64,000 bases of DNA from Changpingibacter yushuensis (GTDB lineage: Bacteria > Actinomycetota > Actinomycetes > Actinomycetales > Actinomycetaceae), in assembly GCF_014041995.1 (NCBI RefSeq), contig NZ_CP059492.1:1984001-2048000 (forward strand), written 5' to 3'. Below the pieces are notes generated by a model. The model saw only the letters and a program-made list of their open reading frames with translations. It was not told the DNA's origin and made no database searches. The position numbers and the translations under genes are program-made. Below are positions 8,026-17,038 of this stretch, in pieces (the stretch's first letter is position 1; the number at the start of each line of letters is the position of its first letter).

Positions 8026-8493
8026 TTGGGGTCCCTGCGTAGAAAGTTCTCAAACCCCACCCCGAAGCTGAAATCGTTGATTTCTCGCTGGAAACGAGGG
8101 GTATACCGGGTATCGCAGCGGGCCGATAATACCCCGATTCACGACGTACGAGGGCCTTGCGTAAGGAGGATTGGAAAACCTCAAACCTCTCTCACCCCCG
8201 CAGAAGTAGATCGACTTGTCGACGATTACCTCACTGGTTTCAGCGTCGGATACCTCGCTCAGAAGTATGGTGTGCACCGTGCAACCTTCTCGAAGCATCT
8301 CACCCGGAGCAACGTCGTGCGCCGCCAGCACGGCCTCACAATCGAGGAAGCCGCAGAGATAGTGAAGCTGCACGGCGGTGGCATCTCAATGCGCGCTATC
8401 TCACGCACTCTCGGTGTCGACCGTAAGCAGGTTCGCATCTCCTTAGTCGCAGCTGGGGCACTCGTCGATCAAGCCTCGACCATGAGAATTTAA
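8026..8493 (+). CDS. Helix-turn-helix protein, recombinase-associated type
   Basis: 155 residues from a weak TTG; the convincing part begins near 8158 (RRIGKPQTSLTPAEVDRLVD). It carries two HTH-like units, FSVGYLAQKYGVHRATFSKH and ISMRAISRTLGVDRKQVRIS. This is the layout of the small DNA-binding proteins that accompany serine recombinases in actinobacterial mobile elements (RLGKPQxxLTPxxVDxLxxxY...). The N-terminal 40 residues look unlike the rest and may be non-coding, and no recombinase is adjacent, so this may be a 5'-truncated relic. It converges with the ankyrin gene; the two frames overlap by 4 bases. Confidence 0.45.
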   Translation: MGSLRRKFSNPTPKLKSLISRWKRGVYRVSQRADNTPIHDVRGPCVRRIGKPQTSLTPAEVDRLVDDYLTGFSVGYLAQKYGVHRATFSKHLTRSNVVRRQHGLTIEEAAEIVKLHGGGISMRAISRTLGVDRKQVRISLVAAGALVDQASTMRI

Positions 8494-9158
8494 ACGAAGC
8501 CTTCCTCGACAAGCACACAACCGCTCTCGGTAATGACATGGGCCTGGCCTGAACCGCCAACGACTCGGCTCCAACTCTCAACCAGCAATCGACCCTTGAA
8601 TATCGACATCGAGAAGCTGCCGTACATACCTGGATAACCAAAGTACAGATTGTCCAATGTCTCCAACGCGATGATCTCGGAAGGGATTGGCCGAATCTTT
8701 ACGGGCTCCAAAGACTCGGTACGTTCCTGAATCAGTTCAGATAGGTGCTTGTCCCATGCAGTAAACTTTCGCAACTCGTTGTCGCTCAGATCACGCACGG
8801 TCAGAGCATCAGCAAGATGCTGATGATTGCGTTTCAAAGCAATAACGATTGGACGATCGCCTTCAGCGTTCCGTAACGAACGCCATGCTCCGCGGCGGAT
8901 GAGTTCATCCACGACCTCGGATGAGGCGCCGAGCCAAGCTGCCTGGTGAAGTGGTGTGAACCAAGAGTCACCAGCGATTCTCCATTGATTTACGCTCAGA
9001 AATCGCTCTCGATCAAGAAGACGAAATACCGCCTCCCAATTGCCGACTTTGGCAACGTCCGCAAGACGATTGATGTTGTCGACGTGACTCTCCCTGAGAA
9101 GTCCCTCCTCTATCACGCCTGGCCAATCAACGTCCAACTGCCACCCTACGCTCGACAT
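8490..9158 (-). CDS. Ankyrin-repeat protein
   Basis: 222 residues, soluble, ATG at 9158. Residues about 30-110 contain ankyrin-like repeats: NINRLADVAKVGNWEAVFRL, then TPLHQAAWLGASSEVVDELI with the diagnostic TPLHxAA turn, then SLRNAEGDRPIVIALKRNH. The C-terminal half (about 115-222) is a separate domain of unknown fold with a YFGYPGMYGSFSM core. Ankyrin proteins with such tails occur as immunity-like or effector-binding proteins in toxin loci, and a toxin operon lies 5 kb away, but there is no direct link. It appears intact, unlike most of its neighbours. Confidence 0.6.
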   Translation of the reverse strand: MSSVGWQLDVDWPGVIEEGLLRESHVDNINRLADVAKVGNWEAVFRLLDRERFLSVNQWRIAGDSWFTPLHQAAWLGASSEVVDELIRRGAWRSLRNAEGDRPIVIALKRNHQHLADALTVRDLSDNELRKFTAWDKHLSELIQERTESLEPVKIRPIPSEIIALETLDNLYFGYPGMYGSFSMSIFKGRLLVESWSRVVGGSGQAHVITESGCVLVEEGFV

Positions 9159-9175
9159 TCGGACGGTGTAACCAG

Positions 9176-9437
9176 AACTACTGCTGCGGATCTACATCAC
9201 TTGCCGTTGCAAGAGTCGGCAACTCGGCAGAATCAAGACCAGCAAGTTCAAGTGCTGCCTGTCCAGCTAAGTGAGCCGAACGCACAGACGGGAGTGCTGC
9301 ACGGATAGGTGACAGTTCTAGTCACGCCGCCAGTGCGACGGCACTCGATCTCCTCTGCAACCCGTCAGACTTTGACCAAACCTTTTCGACCGGCGCACGG
9401 CAAAGTAGCGCCTGGTACTTCTCAACAGCTTCTGCCA
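9176..9437 (-). pseudogene. Possible broken ORF, function unknown
   Basis: One minus-strand frame starts at ATG 9437 (MAEAVEKYQALL), meets a TGA after 38 codons, and continues in the same frame with IRAALPSVRSAHLAGQAALE and LAGLDSAELPTLATASD before a stop. Both parts look like real helical protein. I do not recognise the family. It lies directly upstream of, and in the same direction as, the ankyrin gene. Confidence 0.25.
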
Positions 9438-9539
9438 TTCACTCTACAAGTCTGGGTCGGAAGACGAACTGCTTGAAGGTCGGTGAGTAAAGGCAGTAGC
9501 GCGGCGATCTGCGGAGCGCTGTCGATGTGATCCGACTCT

Positions 9540-9732
9540 GACGCAAGACGCTCGGCACCATCAAGACGAACCTGTCTTGGGCGTTCGCCTATAACGTGGC
9601 AGCGATTCCGGTCGCAGCGTTCGGTATGCTCAACCCAATGCTCGCCGGCGATGGCGTTCTCGAGCGTCTTCGTCGTTGGCAACAGCCTGCGTCTGCGCGG
9701 CTTCACGTCCATCACCAAGCAGGCTGCCTAGC
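9540..9732 (+). pseudogene. 3' remnant of a copper P-type ATPase (copA-like)
   Basis: The plus strand reads [35 protein letters not shown] and, after a one-base frame change, [19 protein letters not shown] and a stop. This is the highly conserved C-terminal membrane segment of CopA-type Cu+ ATPases (IxQNLFWAFxYNxxxIP...NSLRL). Everything upstream is missing. It shows that a copA gene once preceded the copB-like gene that starts 38 bases later. Confidence 0.75.
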
Positions 9733-9769
9733 ACACCGGGCCCGGTCGCCCAGCCGAGAGGAGACACCC

Positions 9770-11880
9770 ATGACGAAGCCACACTCGGGCCACGGGCACG
9801 ACCACGGGCCTCACAGTGGCCACGAGCAGCACGAGCGCACTGGGCACGAGGATCACGGTGGTCACGCTGGCCATATGGGCCACTGCGGTCGCGGCGGCCA
9901 CGGCGATCATGTGGCACAGTTTCGGCGCCTGTTCTGGGTGAATCTCGTGCTCGCGGTGCCAGTCGTCGCGTTCTCGCCAATGTTTGCCATGATCCTCGGC
10001 TATTCAGTACCAGGCTGGGCCACGTGGATCGCACCTGTTATCGGCACCGTGATGTATGTCTGGGGCGGCTCCCCATTCTTGACGGGCACGGTGAGCGAAA
10101 TCAAGGCCCGCAAACCGGGCATGATGCTGCTGATCGCCCTGGGCATCACCGTGGCCTTCCTCGCATCGTAGGGCGCAACACTCGGGCTGTTGCATCACGA
10201 GCTCGAATTCTGGTGGGAACTCGCGCTGCTGGTGGTCATTACGCTGCTCGGGCACTGGATCGAGATGCGTTCGCTCGCCCAGACCACTTCTGCGCTCGAC
10301 TCCCTCGCGGCGCTTCTGCCCGACGAAGCCGAGCGGGTCGAGGGTGAAACGGCCGTCACGGTGAGCCCGGCGGAGTTGCGCGTTGATGATCTCGTGATCG
10401 TGCGCCCGGGCGGCAGCGTGCCGGCCGACGGCATGATTGTTGACGGACGTGCAGCCATGGATGAATCGATGATCACCGGCGAATCGCACCCCGCGACCCG
10501 CAGCGAGGGCGATGCGGTGACCGCCGGCACGGTCGCGACCGATTCGGGGCTGCGGGTCAGAGTCACCGCCATCGGAGACGACACGACACTTGCCGGCATC
10601 AACCGACTCGTCGCCGACGCACAGAACTCGTCGTCTCGGGCGCAGCGCATCGCCGACCGGGCTGCAGGGTGGCTGTTCTGGTTCGCCCTCGCCGCAGCGG
10701 TCATCACCGCGATCGTTTGGATGCTCGTGGGCGACCCAGATGCGGCCGTGATGCGCACCATTACCGTGCTAGTGATCGCCTGCCCGCACGCGCTCGGCTT
10801 GGCGATTCCGCTCGTGGTTTCCATCGCCACCGAGCGCGCGGCTCGCGGCGGGGTGCTCGTGAAAGATCGTCTCGCGCTCGAGACGATGCGCCAAGTCGAC
10901 GCGGTGCTCTTCGACAAGACGGGCACACTCACCAAGGGCGAACCGGTTGTCACCGGTGTCGCGCCAGTCGGCGATGTTGACGAGCACGCCCTGCTGGCCC
11001 TGGCCGCCGCGACCGAGGCCGACAGCGAGCCCCCCTCGCCAAAGCGATCGTCGCCGCGGCGAGCGACCGAGGCCTCAGCCTTGCACCCGCCACCGGGTTC
11101 TCTTCTCCACCGGCGGTTGGCGTCACCGCCACCGTGGCCGGCCACGAGATTCAGGTCGGTGGGCCCCGGCTTCTGGAAGAAACCGGGCAGCCCGAGATCG
11201 GTGCAGCCGATGCCTGGCGGGCCGACGGTGCCATCATTCTGCATGTCGTTCGTGACGGAATCATGATCGGCGGGCTGAAGCTCGCCGATGAGATTCGCCC
11301 GGAGTCGCGCGATGCCCTCGCCGCACTGCATCGGCTCGGTGTTGAGGTCGTGATGATCACCGGTGACGCTGCAGCCGTCGCGGGGGAGGTTGCTCGCGAA
11401 CTCGGTATCGACCGTGTGTTCGCGGGCGTGCGCCCCAAAGATAAGGCCGCGAAGGTGGCCGAGTTGCAACACGAAGGCACGGCTGTCGCGATGGTCGGCG
11501 ACGGCGTCAACGATGCCCCCGCCCTCGTGCAAGCCGATGTTGGTATCGCTATCGGGGCGGGCACCGATGTGGCGATCGCGTCGGCAGGGGTGATCCTCGC
11601 CAGCTCTGACCCGCGTTCGGTGCTCTCAGTGATCGAACTCTCACGTGCTGCCTACCGCAAGATGAAACAGAACCTGTGGTGGGCGGCGGGGTACAACTTG
11701 ATTTCGGTGCCGCTTGCCGCCGGTGTGCTCGACCGCGTCGGGTTCGTGCTGCCGATGTCGGTCGGAGCGATTCTGATGTCGCTGTCGACGATCGTCGTGG
11801 CGCTGAATGCCCAGCTCTTGCGCCGCATCGATCTCAGCCCAGAAGCCAGCACTCGCGCCGTGCTCGAACGCACGAACTGA
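9770..11880 (+). pseudogene. copB: CopB-type (CPH) heavy-metal P-type ATPase, inactivated
   Basis: A His-rich N-terminus of about 45 residues (repeats of GHxxHGHxxH) is followed by P1B ATPase domains: the phosphatase-type TGES loop, the membrane motif CPHALGLAIP, the phosphorylation motif DKTGTLT near 10915 and GDGVNDAP near 11500. CPH plus a His-rich tail marks the CopB (P1B-3) group of copper/silver exporters. Two lesions are visible: a TAG at 10169-10171 where TAC would restore the frame, and a one-base loss near 11030 that turns EADSEHPLAK out of frame. The start has a strong GAGAGGAG ribosome binding site. Without repair or sequencing error the pump is not made; the downstream csoR is still intact. 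Confidence 0.8.
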
Positions 11881-11904
11881 CCTCACGCAGCCCAGGATCA
11901 GCAC

Positions 11905-12216
11905 ATGTCATCAACCACTGAATCGCACGCGTCGCACCACGGGTATATCGGCGATAAGAAGCGCTACCTGCAGCGCATGAAACGAATCGAAGGTTTGGCC
12001 CGGGGCATCGCGAATATGATCGACGAAGAGCACTACTGTATCCACATTCTGACCCAGGTCAGTGCGCTCACCCGCTCGCTGCAGGGGGTGGCGACGGGGC
12101 TGCTCGATGATTACCTGAAGCACTGTGTGCTCGATGCCGCCAAGCTTAGCGACGAGGCCGCCCACGAGAAGATTCAGGAGGCCACTGCCGCGGTCAACCG
12201 GCTGATCCGATCGTGA
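11905..12216 (+). CDS. csoR: CsoR/FrmR family metal-sensing repressor
   Basis: 103 residues, the normal length for the DUF156 family of all-helical tetrameric repressors that release DNA on binding Cu(I) or a related thiol-reactive signal. The core KKRYLQRMKRIEGLARGIAN, EEHYCIHILTQVSALT and DYLKHCVLDA supplies the Cys, His and Cys needed for the copper-type C-H-C site. ATG 11905 follows the copB-like pseudogene by 24 bases with an AGGA ribosome binding site, so it was in the same operon. It faces a second P-type ATPase gene on the other strand, 22 bases away, and probably controlled the metal genes here. Confidence 0.85.
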   Translation: MSSTTESHASHHGYIGDKKRYLQRMKRIEGLARGIANMIDEEHYCIHILTQVSALTRSLQGVATGLLDDYLKHCVLDAAKLSDEAAHEKIQEATAAVNRLIRS

Positions 12217-12238
12217 CTGTGTGAGTCGGCCTCGCGGG

Positions 12239-14162
12239 TTAGCCTACCGGCACTTCCCGCCGAGCAGGGCTCTCGCGCCGCGCACCCCGGTGCGCTCGGA
12301 GCGCGCGGAGCGCCGACAGAATGGCCACAAGGTCAACAATTTCTTGCAGCAGCGCTCCCACCACCGCCGGCAAATAGCCGGATGCGGCGACGAGCATCAA
12401 ACCGACTGAGATGATGATGCCCATCCAGATCGACTGGAGGGCGATCTGCACCGTGCGCCGCGAGACATAGGCCACATCTGCCACTCGCGCGATGTCGTTC
12501 GAGGTGATCACCGCCGCTGCTGACTCGCTCGCGACCGTTGCACCCCTGCCCGCCATCGCAACACCGACGTCGGCGGCCGCCAGCACCGGGGCATCATTGA
12601 TCCCATCGCCGACCATGAGTACGGGTCTCGGCCGCATCGCCTGCACAATCCGCACCTTGGTCTGGGGAGTGGTCTCAGCGTGCACCGTCTGAATGTCGAC
12701 CGCGTGTGCGACAGACTCCGCGGTCGACGTGATATCACCGGTCACCATCGCGATCTCGGCTACGCCTGCTCGGCGAAGACGGGACACCGTCTCTGCAGAC
12801 TGCTCACGAATCGGGTCGGACAAGATGATCACTCCGGCGAGCTCGTCACCGACCGATACGTAGACGGCCGTCTCCCCAGCTGAGAGTACGGGTCGATCGA
12901 TCGCCCCGGTCACCTCTTCGATAAATGAGGGCTTGCCCACTCGCACCGAGGTGCCGTCTGCCAGGGAGGCGAGGACACCGTTTGTTGCCACCTCGTCGGC
13001 CGCCACCACTTCGGGAAGCTCAAGTTGCTGTGTGCGTGCCGATGCCACGATCGGATCGGCGAACACGTGCACGGAGTACTGCTCGGCGGCGGCCGCGAGC
13101 TGCAGCGTCTCGTCTACGGCGCGAGCAGCAGGGTGAATCTCGACGACGTCGGCTTTACCTTCGGTCAAGGTGCCGGTCTTGTCGAATGCGACTGCACGGA
13201 CCCGGGCGAGCACCTCTAACACGCCACCGTCTTTGATGATGACGTTGAGCTTTGCCGCGGAACTCATCCCGCCCATGAACGCGACCGGGGTGGCGATGAG
13301 CAGCGGGCACGGCGTCGCCACGACGAGCACCTCGGCAAACCGCACCGGGTCCCCGCTGAGAAACCACGCGAAGCCCGCAATCAGCAATGACACAATGGTG
13401 AACGGCACCGCATAACGGTCGGCGAGTCGCACCATCGGTGCCCGGGAGTCCACGGCCTCCTCGACCAACCGTACGATCGAGGCGTAGTTCGAATCGGCTG
13501 CCACCTTCTGCGCGCATCGTGAAGCTCGTCGTGCTGTTGACCGTTCCAGAAAGCAGTGGGTCGCCCGCGTGGTAGTTCACCGGGATCGGTTCACCGGTCA
13601 CGGATGATTCATCAATCGTCGCGTGATTCGATAGGAGCACCCCGTCGACGGGGAGGATCTCTGAGGAACGCACCAGCAGTTCGTCGCCGACTTTCACCTC
13701 TTCGATCGCGATGCGTTCGACCTCACCTGTTACCGGGTGAATTCGACCCGCGAATGCTGGGGCTCGGCTCAACAGTTGGTCGAGTTCTCGGCTCGCGCGG
13801 CGAGCGGCGAGGTCTTCGAGTGCTTCCCCTCCGGTGAGCATCAACGCGATGATGAGCCCCGCGACATGTTCCTGTACGGCGAGTGTCGCGATCATGGCGA
13901 TGACCGCAAGAATGTCGAGCCCCCAATGCCCGCGCATCAGATCTTTGAACATGTCGATCGCGGTGATCACGATCACGATACCGAGCACCAAGTATGCGGT
14001 GACCCCGAGAGCCATCTCTGCGCCGGTCAGCCAGAGCATAACCCCGGTCGCCAAACCGACGAGCACGAACATCATGAGCTTGCGGTTGCGAAGAAATTCC
14101 CCCGTCGATGACATTGCGTGTGACGCTTCCGAGGTACGTGGGGCGATGGTCTGGGCTGGCAC
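12239..14162 (-). pseudogene. Heavy-metal P-type ATPase with CPL motif, frameshifted
   Basis: Two overlapping minus-strand frames (13155-14162 and 12239-13504) together make one P1B-type ATPase of about 640 residues. The 5' frame carries the first membrane helices and SSVTGEPIPV. The 3' frame carries VVATPCPLLIATPVAFMGG, AFDKTGTLTEGK, LMVGDGINDAPVLAAADVG and the final helices. The switch is near 13500, where TMRAEGG should become the VAADSNYASI frame, consistent with loss of about one or two bases. The ion-site motif is CPL instead of CPC. No HMA domain is present. Unless sequencing error explains it, the gene is disrupted. It is oriented with the Crp/Fnr gene just upstream (10-base gap). Confidence 0.75.
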
Positions 14163-14172
14163 GGTGCTGTTC

Positions 14173-14892
14173 TCAGTCTCTCTTCGAGAGGGTTGAGAGT
14201 GCGGTCACATCAGTGATCGTGATCCGCCCCTGTTCCTGTTGTGAGATCACCCCGGTGTCGGTGAGTTTGCGAAGTTGCCGACTGAGGGACTCTGGTGTCG
14301 TGGACAGGAGCGAAGCGATGTCCTTCTTTGCGAGCGGCAGCGTCACGTCGATGGCTCCTCGCGGCCCTGGCGTCGCAGGGAGCGAGAGCAGGTAATCGGC
14401 GAGACGAGATCTCACGTTTCCGAAGATGACAGAAGCCAGCCGCGCCTCAGTATCTTCCAAGCGCTGACTCACTCCTTGCAGCATGCGCAGCCCGATGCTC
14501 GGATGCTTCTCGACGAGACGCCCGAGATCGGCATGACGGAACACGCACAGTTCGGTATGCACGAGCGCTTCTGCTGCGTGATCGGGTCTCGTGCCGGTGA
14601 GAAACGCGGATTCTCCGATGAAGTCGCCCGGACCGAGGACCCGGATCACCTGCTCGTGCCCAGCCGCACTTGTACGAGCGATCTTCACCTGACCGGTGTG
14701 CACCACCATCAACTGCGATATATCCGAGCCTGCTGTATACGCCTGCTCGACAGCGTCTAATCGGACGGTACGTGCAAATCCCGCAACTTCCACTTGCTGC
14801 GCATGTGTGAGCCCTTGAAACAGCGGTACACGGGCCACGCAGAGATCATTTGCTGGATCAGCATCCACATCGGTTGAAACAGCCAACGGCAT
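14173..14892 (-). CDS. Crp/Fnr family transcriptional regulator
   Basis: 239 residues from ATG 14892, chosen over 14928 because a purine-rich GGGAAGGGAAGG lies directly before it. Residues about 15-130 form the cyclic-nucleotide-binding beta-roll (VPLFQGLTHAQQVEVAGFAR, GPGDFIGESAFLTGTRPDH). Residues about 165-225 form the Crp winged helix with recognition segment KKDIASLLSTTPESLSRQLR. The four-cysteine iron-sulfur signature of true FNR is absent, so it senses something other than an oxygen-labile cluster of that type. A CTTGA-N6-TCAAG site upstream of the HMA gene at 19.4 kb is a candidate target. It is followed closely by the CPL ATPase gene and probably governs this metal/stress block. Confidence 0.85.
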   Translation of the reverse strand: MPLAVSTDVDADPANDLCVARVPLFQGLTHAQQVEVAGFARTVRLDAVEQAYTAGSDISQLMVVHTGQVKIARTSAAGHEQVIRVLGPGDFIGESAFLTGTRPDHAAEALVHTELCVFRHADLGRLVEKHPSIGLRMLQGVSQRLEDTEARLASVIFGNVRSRLADYLLSLPATPGPRGAIDVTLPLAKKDIASLLSTTPESLSRQLRKLTDTGVISQQEQGRITITDVTALSTLSKRD

Positions 14893-14940
14893 CCTTCCCT
14901 TCCCTTCTAGTATGGCGACTCGTGGCACAACACACGCGCT

Positions 14941-15609
14941 TCAGCTGAAGCCAGGGGTGGCGCGTGCAGTGATGTACGCGTGTGGCGTCCGCAGGTTCGA
15001 GCGCTGCCCGATCACCTCGAACCCGGCGTAGGTGAGGGCTTCGACCATTTTGTTCATCGGCCACCGGTTTGCGGCGGCGATCGGATGGTCGAATGCCTCC
15101 CGCCGCGGCCCCGCGAAAAAGGACATCAGCAGCGATCCGCCGTCACCCAGCCGAGTGCGCAGTGTTGCGAGCGCGTGTAGGAGCTCTTCTGAGCTCATGT
15201 GAATGGTCGAATACCAGGCGAGGATCCCGCCCCAGCGGGTCTCGCAACGGGCGAGATCTTCGATGGAATCGTGATGGAACACAACCGCGGGATGTCTGGC
15301 TCGGGCAATCGTGATGAGGCGATCCGATGGCTCGAGCCCTTTCACCGTGTGTCCGAGGCGTGCCAGGTGACCGGTCCAACGCCCGGTACCCGCGCCGACA
15401 TCAAGAATGGGGCCATCGACTGCCGCGGCCCACGGCTCGATGACCGCACGGTCAGGGTCATCCGGTGAGATCTCGGCGCCGAGAATGCCCTCGATATCAA
15501 CCTCAGGCGACCCGTATGCATCGGCCACCCGGTTTATTGAGGCCACAGGATCAGACGTCCGTGCTGCTGTGAATACGGCGTCCGTCGGTGCCTCAGGCCG
15601 CTGGGTCAT
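14941..15609 (-). CDS. Class I SAM-dependent methyltransferase
   Basis: 222 residues. Motif I is ILDVGAGTGRWTGHLARLG at about residue 69, followed by KGLEPSDRLITIARARHPAV (motif II region with the acidic ribose-binding residue) and ILAWYSTIHMSSEELLHAL (post-I region), the order expected for Rossmann-fold methyltransferases of the UbiE/Methyltransf_11 type. The substrate is unknown. Its start overlaps the end of the neighbouring quinone-reductase gene (ATGA-like coupling at 15606-15609), so the two are co-translated. The local set of reductase, cupin, ATPase and HMA protein suggests a stress/metal operon rather than housekeeping. Confidence 0.85.
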   Translation of the reverse strand: MTQRPEAPTDAVFTAARTSDPVASINRVADAYGSPEVDIEGILGAEISPDDPDRAVIEPWAAAVDGPILDVGAGTGRWTGHLARLGHTVKGLEPSDRLITIARARHPAVVFHHDSIEDLARCETRWGGILAWYSTIHMSSEELLHALATLRTRLGDGGSLLMSFFAGPRREAFDHPIAAANRWPMNKMVEALTYAGFEVIGQRSNLRTPHAYITARATPGFS

Positions 15610-16511
15610 GGTTCGATGATCACTTTGCCGGCAGTGTGCCCAGCCTCCACCATGGCGACGGCCTCCGCAGCCCGATCGAGACTGTACCGGTCCGTCACCT
15701 GCGGGTCGACGAGACCGTACTGCGCGACGCCGGTGACCTTCTCGAGCCCTTCACGCGTGCGCACCACCGCTACGCCACCGAGTTGCTGCACGGTGGTCGG
15801 GTCTGCGGTACTGATGATGACGCTCGGGTCTTTGGCGACGACCGCGAGATCACGAAGCGCCTGCCCACCGACCAGGTCGATGAGCACATCAACACCCTCC
15901 GGCGCGATGGCACGCACCCGGTCAGCCGCACCCTCCCCGGAGGCAACGAACGCCGCACCGGTCGACTCCACCAGTTCCTGCTTCGCTGCACTGGCCACAC
16001 CGATGACCGTGAACTTGTGCACATTGCCGATCTGCGCCGCCATCAGCCCGACCCCACCTCCGGCGCCAAGAATCAGCATCGCCTGACCAGGTTCCAGCTC
16101 GATCTGATGCGTCACGTCATACGCAGTCGCCCCTGCGACAGGCAGTGCTGCAGCGTCAGCAAAGGAAAGCTCTTCGGGCTTCTGGACGGTTTGTGCCGCA
16201 TCCAACACCGTGTGCTTCGCGAACGTTCCCTGTCCTTTGGCCGCGAGGCCGAGCACCATGTCACCGACAGCGAAGTTCTCGACCTCTGCGCCTACGGCGG
16301 TGACGACACCGGAGGCCTCTCGGCCCATCGGTGCGGGAAGCGGCCAGTGGGAGCCCATCTGCCCCGCACGGATCTTCCAGTCAGCAGGATTCACCCCGGC
16401 CGCTTTCACTTCGATCGCGAGCTCTCCAGGCCCAGGCGCCGGAGCGGGGCGTTCAACGAGTTCCTGCGTCTCGGGGCCGCCATAGGCGGCGAAGACCAGC
16501 GCTTTCGACAT
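15606..16511 (-). CDS. NADP-dependent quinone oxidoreductase (MDR family)
   Basis: 301 residues from ATG 16511. It has VKAAGVNPADWKIRAGQMG near the N-terminus, GVVTAVGAEVENFAVGDMV for the catalytic-domain barrel, and LILGAGGGVGLMAAQIGNV for the NADP-binding fold, typical of zinc-free quinone reductases/crotonyl-CoA-reductase-like MDR enzymes. The first bases of the gene are duplicated by a 45-bp tandem repeat, so a second in-frame ATG with the same ribosome binding site exists at 16556 and would add 15 residues; 16511 matches the usual family start. It is translationally coupled to the downstream methyltransferase gene. Confidence 0.85.
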   Translation of the reverse strand: MSKALVFAAYGGPETQELVERPAPAPGPGELAIEVKAAGVNPADWKIRAGQMGSHWPLPAPMGREASGVVTAVGAEVENFAVGDMVLGLAAKGQGTFAKHTVLDAAQTVQKPEELSFADAAALPVAGATAYDVTHQIELEPGQAMLILGAGGGVGLMAAQIGNVHKFTVIGVASAAKQELVESTGAAFVASGEGAADRVRAIAPEGVDVLIDLVGGQALRDLAVVAKDPSVIISTADPTTVQQLGGVAVVRTREGLEKVTGVAQYGLVDPQVTDRYSLDRAAEAVAMVEAGHTAGKVIIEP

Positions 16512-16580
16512 TATTAACTTCTCCTCATTCTCCACGAAGACCAGCGCTTTCGACATTATTGACTTCTCCTCATTCTCCAG
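16491..16580. repeat. 45-bp tandem duplication covering RBS and start codon
   Basis: 16491-16535 and 16536-16580 are two adjacent 45-base copies that differ at only two positions. Each contains, on the minus strand, a GAGGAGAAG ribosome binding site, an ATG and the codons for MSKALVF. Since 45 is a multiple of three and the copy has no stop codon, both starts are in frame with the oxidoreductase. Confidence 0.92.
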
Positions 16581-16591
16581 GTGAGTGACAC

Positions 16592-17023
16592 TTACGTGGT
16601 TGCCTGTGGCGGAGCGTCTTCACCCGAAGCCTCTGCCGCATCAGCGAGTTCCTTCGTGGCATACTCCGCGTCAATTGCGTGCTCCGGAGGTGAATAGACG
16701 GTGTAGAGCACCAAAGGCTCATCGCCAGTGTTGCGGAAGTTGTGGCGAGTACCGGCCGGGACAGCGCACAGGTCGCCAGCATCAACGGTGTGCGTCTCGC
16801 CGTCAAGGTCGGCCTCTCCGCTGCCCGACACAAAACTCAGCAACTGGTCGGTGGTGTCATGCACCTCGTCGCCGATCTCCCCGCCCACCGGAATCGTCAT
16901 CGCAACGAGTTGGGAATGCTTTCCCGTCCAGAGCACCTGACGAAAATTCGTGTTTGCTTTCGCGACCTCGTCGATGATGAAGTGCGTCGCCTTCTCGCCG
17001 ACGCCGAACTGGTTCTCACTCAT
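16592..17023 (-). CDS. Cupin-domain protein
   Basis: 143 residues, a single small cupin barrel. Motif 1 is around VGGEIGDEVHDTTDQLLSFV with metal-ligand-like E and H, and motif 2 is AVPAGTRHNFRNTGDEPL. The tail (SPPEHAIDAEYATKELADA) is charged and probably flexible. Cupins with this HDTTDQ-type motif and tail are common small proteins often linked to stress genes; the chemistry is not known from sequence. ATG 17023 follows the P-type ATPase stop by 15 bases in the same direction, with a GAAAGGA-type ribosome binding site, so they form one transcript. Confidence 0.85.
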   Translation of the reverse strand: MSENQFGVGEKATHFIIDEVAKANTNFRQVLWTGKHSQLVAMTIPVGGEIGDEVHDTTDQLLSFVSGSGEADLDGETHTVDAGDLCAVPAGTRHNFRNTGDEPLVLYTVYSPPEHAIDAEYATKELADAAEASGEDAPPQATT

Positions 17024-17038
17024 GTGTGTGGTCCTTTC

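Noticed and set aside
10195-11532. 445-codon frame opposite the copB-like gene
   Set aside because: Ser/Arg-rich composition with no domain; the plus strand carries all P-type ATPase motifs.
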